Assembly: GCA_040219575.1 (NCBI GenBank)
Contig: JAVJSD010000134.1
Coordinates: 1-64,000, forward strand
DNA: 64,000 nt
Source of the DNA: JAVJSD01 sp040219575
Lineage (GTDB): Bacteria > Planctomycetota > Planctomycetia > Pirellulales > Pirellulaceae
Direction: 5' to 3'
A model generated the notes under the pieces. The model was not told the DNA's origin. It saw nothing but the letters and a program-made list of their open reading frames with translations, and did not search any database. A program made the translations under genes and the position numbers. The stretch's first letter is position 1. Each line of letters begins with the position of its first letter. This document shows, in pieces, positions 63,771 through 64,000 of the stretch.

Positions 63771-63859
63771 CAAATGACCAATGACCAAGGGGAAGCCCCA
63801 AGCCGGCTTCGCCGTCGCGTCGCCAGATTGGTCATTGGGATTTGGTCATTGGTCATTTG
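63771..63859. repeat. inverted TTGGTCATTGGTCATTTG repeat
   Basis: CAAATGACCAATGACCAA at 63771-63788 and TTGGTCATTGGTCATTTG at 63842-63859 are exact reverse complements; a further TTGGTCATTGGG stands at 63828-63839. The same unit occurs as a direct tandem at 17673-17700. It fills the gap between two convergent genes. Confidence 0.75.
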
Positions 63860-63895
63860 CACGGGCCGTCGCACCCGAGCACTTGTCGGGCGCCC

Positions 63896-64000
63896 TCACG
63901 CTCCCGCGCTCTCCACCAGCCGCCCGTCGTCCAGCTCCAACTGCTTCTGCAGCAGCCCCGCCAGCTCCATGCTGTGGGTGACGACGATCAACATCGTGTT
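63896..64000 (-). CDS. ABC transporter ATP-binding subunit, C-terminal end
   Basis: The last 34 residues are visible on the minus strand: TMLIVVTHSMELAGLLQKQL, then ELDDGRLVESAGA and stop at 63896-63898. T-M-L-I-V-V-T-H-S is the D-loop-to-H-loop segment of an ABC ATPase (switch His), and L-x-D-G-R-L is the usual ending of the domain, as in LolD/MacB-type exporters. The rest lies beyond the window. Confidence 0.8.
   Translation of the reverse strand, partial: NTMLIVVTHSMELAGLLQKQLELDDGRLVESAGA

Overview
The window reads as one contiguous piece of a planctomycete chromosome, most likely from a Pirellulales-like lineage. The basis is family content: a DUF1549/DUF1553 protein next to a DUF1501 protein, a sulfatase, several FG-GAP/VCBS proteins, an SHD1-domain propeller protein, a DUF1570 protein, Tat-exported Gfo/Idh/MocA oxidoreductases, a fused SecDF and a FolK carrying a relic nucleoside-kinase domain. 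The DNA is GC-rich with strongly GC-biased third positions, so long open frames on the wrong strand are common and have been left out.

Layout. 1-1012: the start of a transposase and a repeat-rich gap. 1-15.4 kb: secreted propeller protein, GNAT-like protein, CRTAC1-type protein, aat, a membrane protein, the DUF1549/DUF1553 + DUF1501 pair and a sulfatase. 15.5-21.5 kb: DUF4139 protein, a two-gene CBS operon and a glucose-dehydrogenase-like/cytochrome c fusion. 21.9-26.4 kb: yajC-secDF. 26.8-30.4 kb: a leftward run of a glycosyltransferase and three amidohydrolases. 30.4-31.1 kb: a gene-free stretch holding a structured RNA with its own promoter and terminator, just upstream of folK. 32-43 kb: VCBS protein, two MocA-type oxidoreductases around a CehA-like PHP protein, a PQQ-like lipoprotein, a ParE/RelE toxin-antitoxin pair and trpA. 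43-46.2 kb: DUF1570 protein and a sigma-70 factor whose start codon appears to be AUU. 46.6-55.6 kb: a surface-polysaccharide region with a leftward operon (GT87, heptosyltransferase, gmhB, fkbM) and a rightward group (GT9, acetyltransferase, aminotransferase, GT2, sugar dehydrogenase). 55.7-64 kb: RidA, fatty-acid desaturase, LOG protein, tex, small conserved proteins and the end of an ABC ATPase.

Three themes link the window. First, intergenic gaps are filled with short hairpin elements. At least four families carry the GTAG head typical of REP sequences, usually as inverted pairs (REPINs); one pair lies inside a reading frame and one half-element overlaps a stop codon. Second, two housekeeping proteins, SecDF and Tex, carry long low-complexity Pro/Ala/acidic insertions between otherwise normal domains. 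Third, 30692-31082 has a consensus-like promoter with an upstream A-tract, an 18-position long-range helix, several local hairpins and a 12-bp intrinsic terminator. It is the best candidate here for an undescribed element, either a free-standing RNA or a folK leader.

All family names rest on reading the translations by eye; no database search was run. No rRNA, tRNA or CRISPR array was seen.
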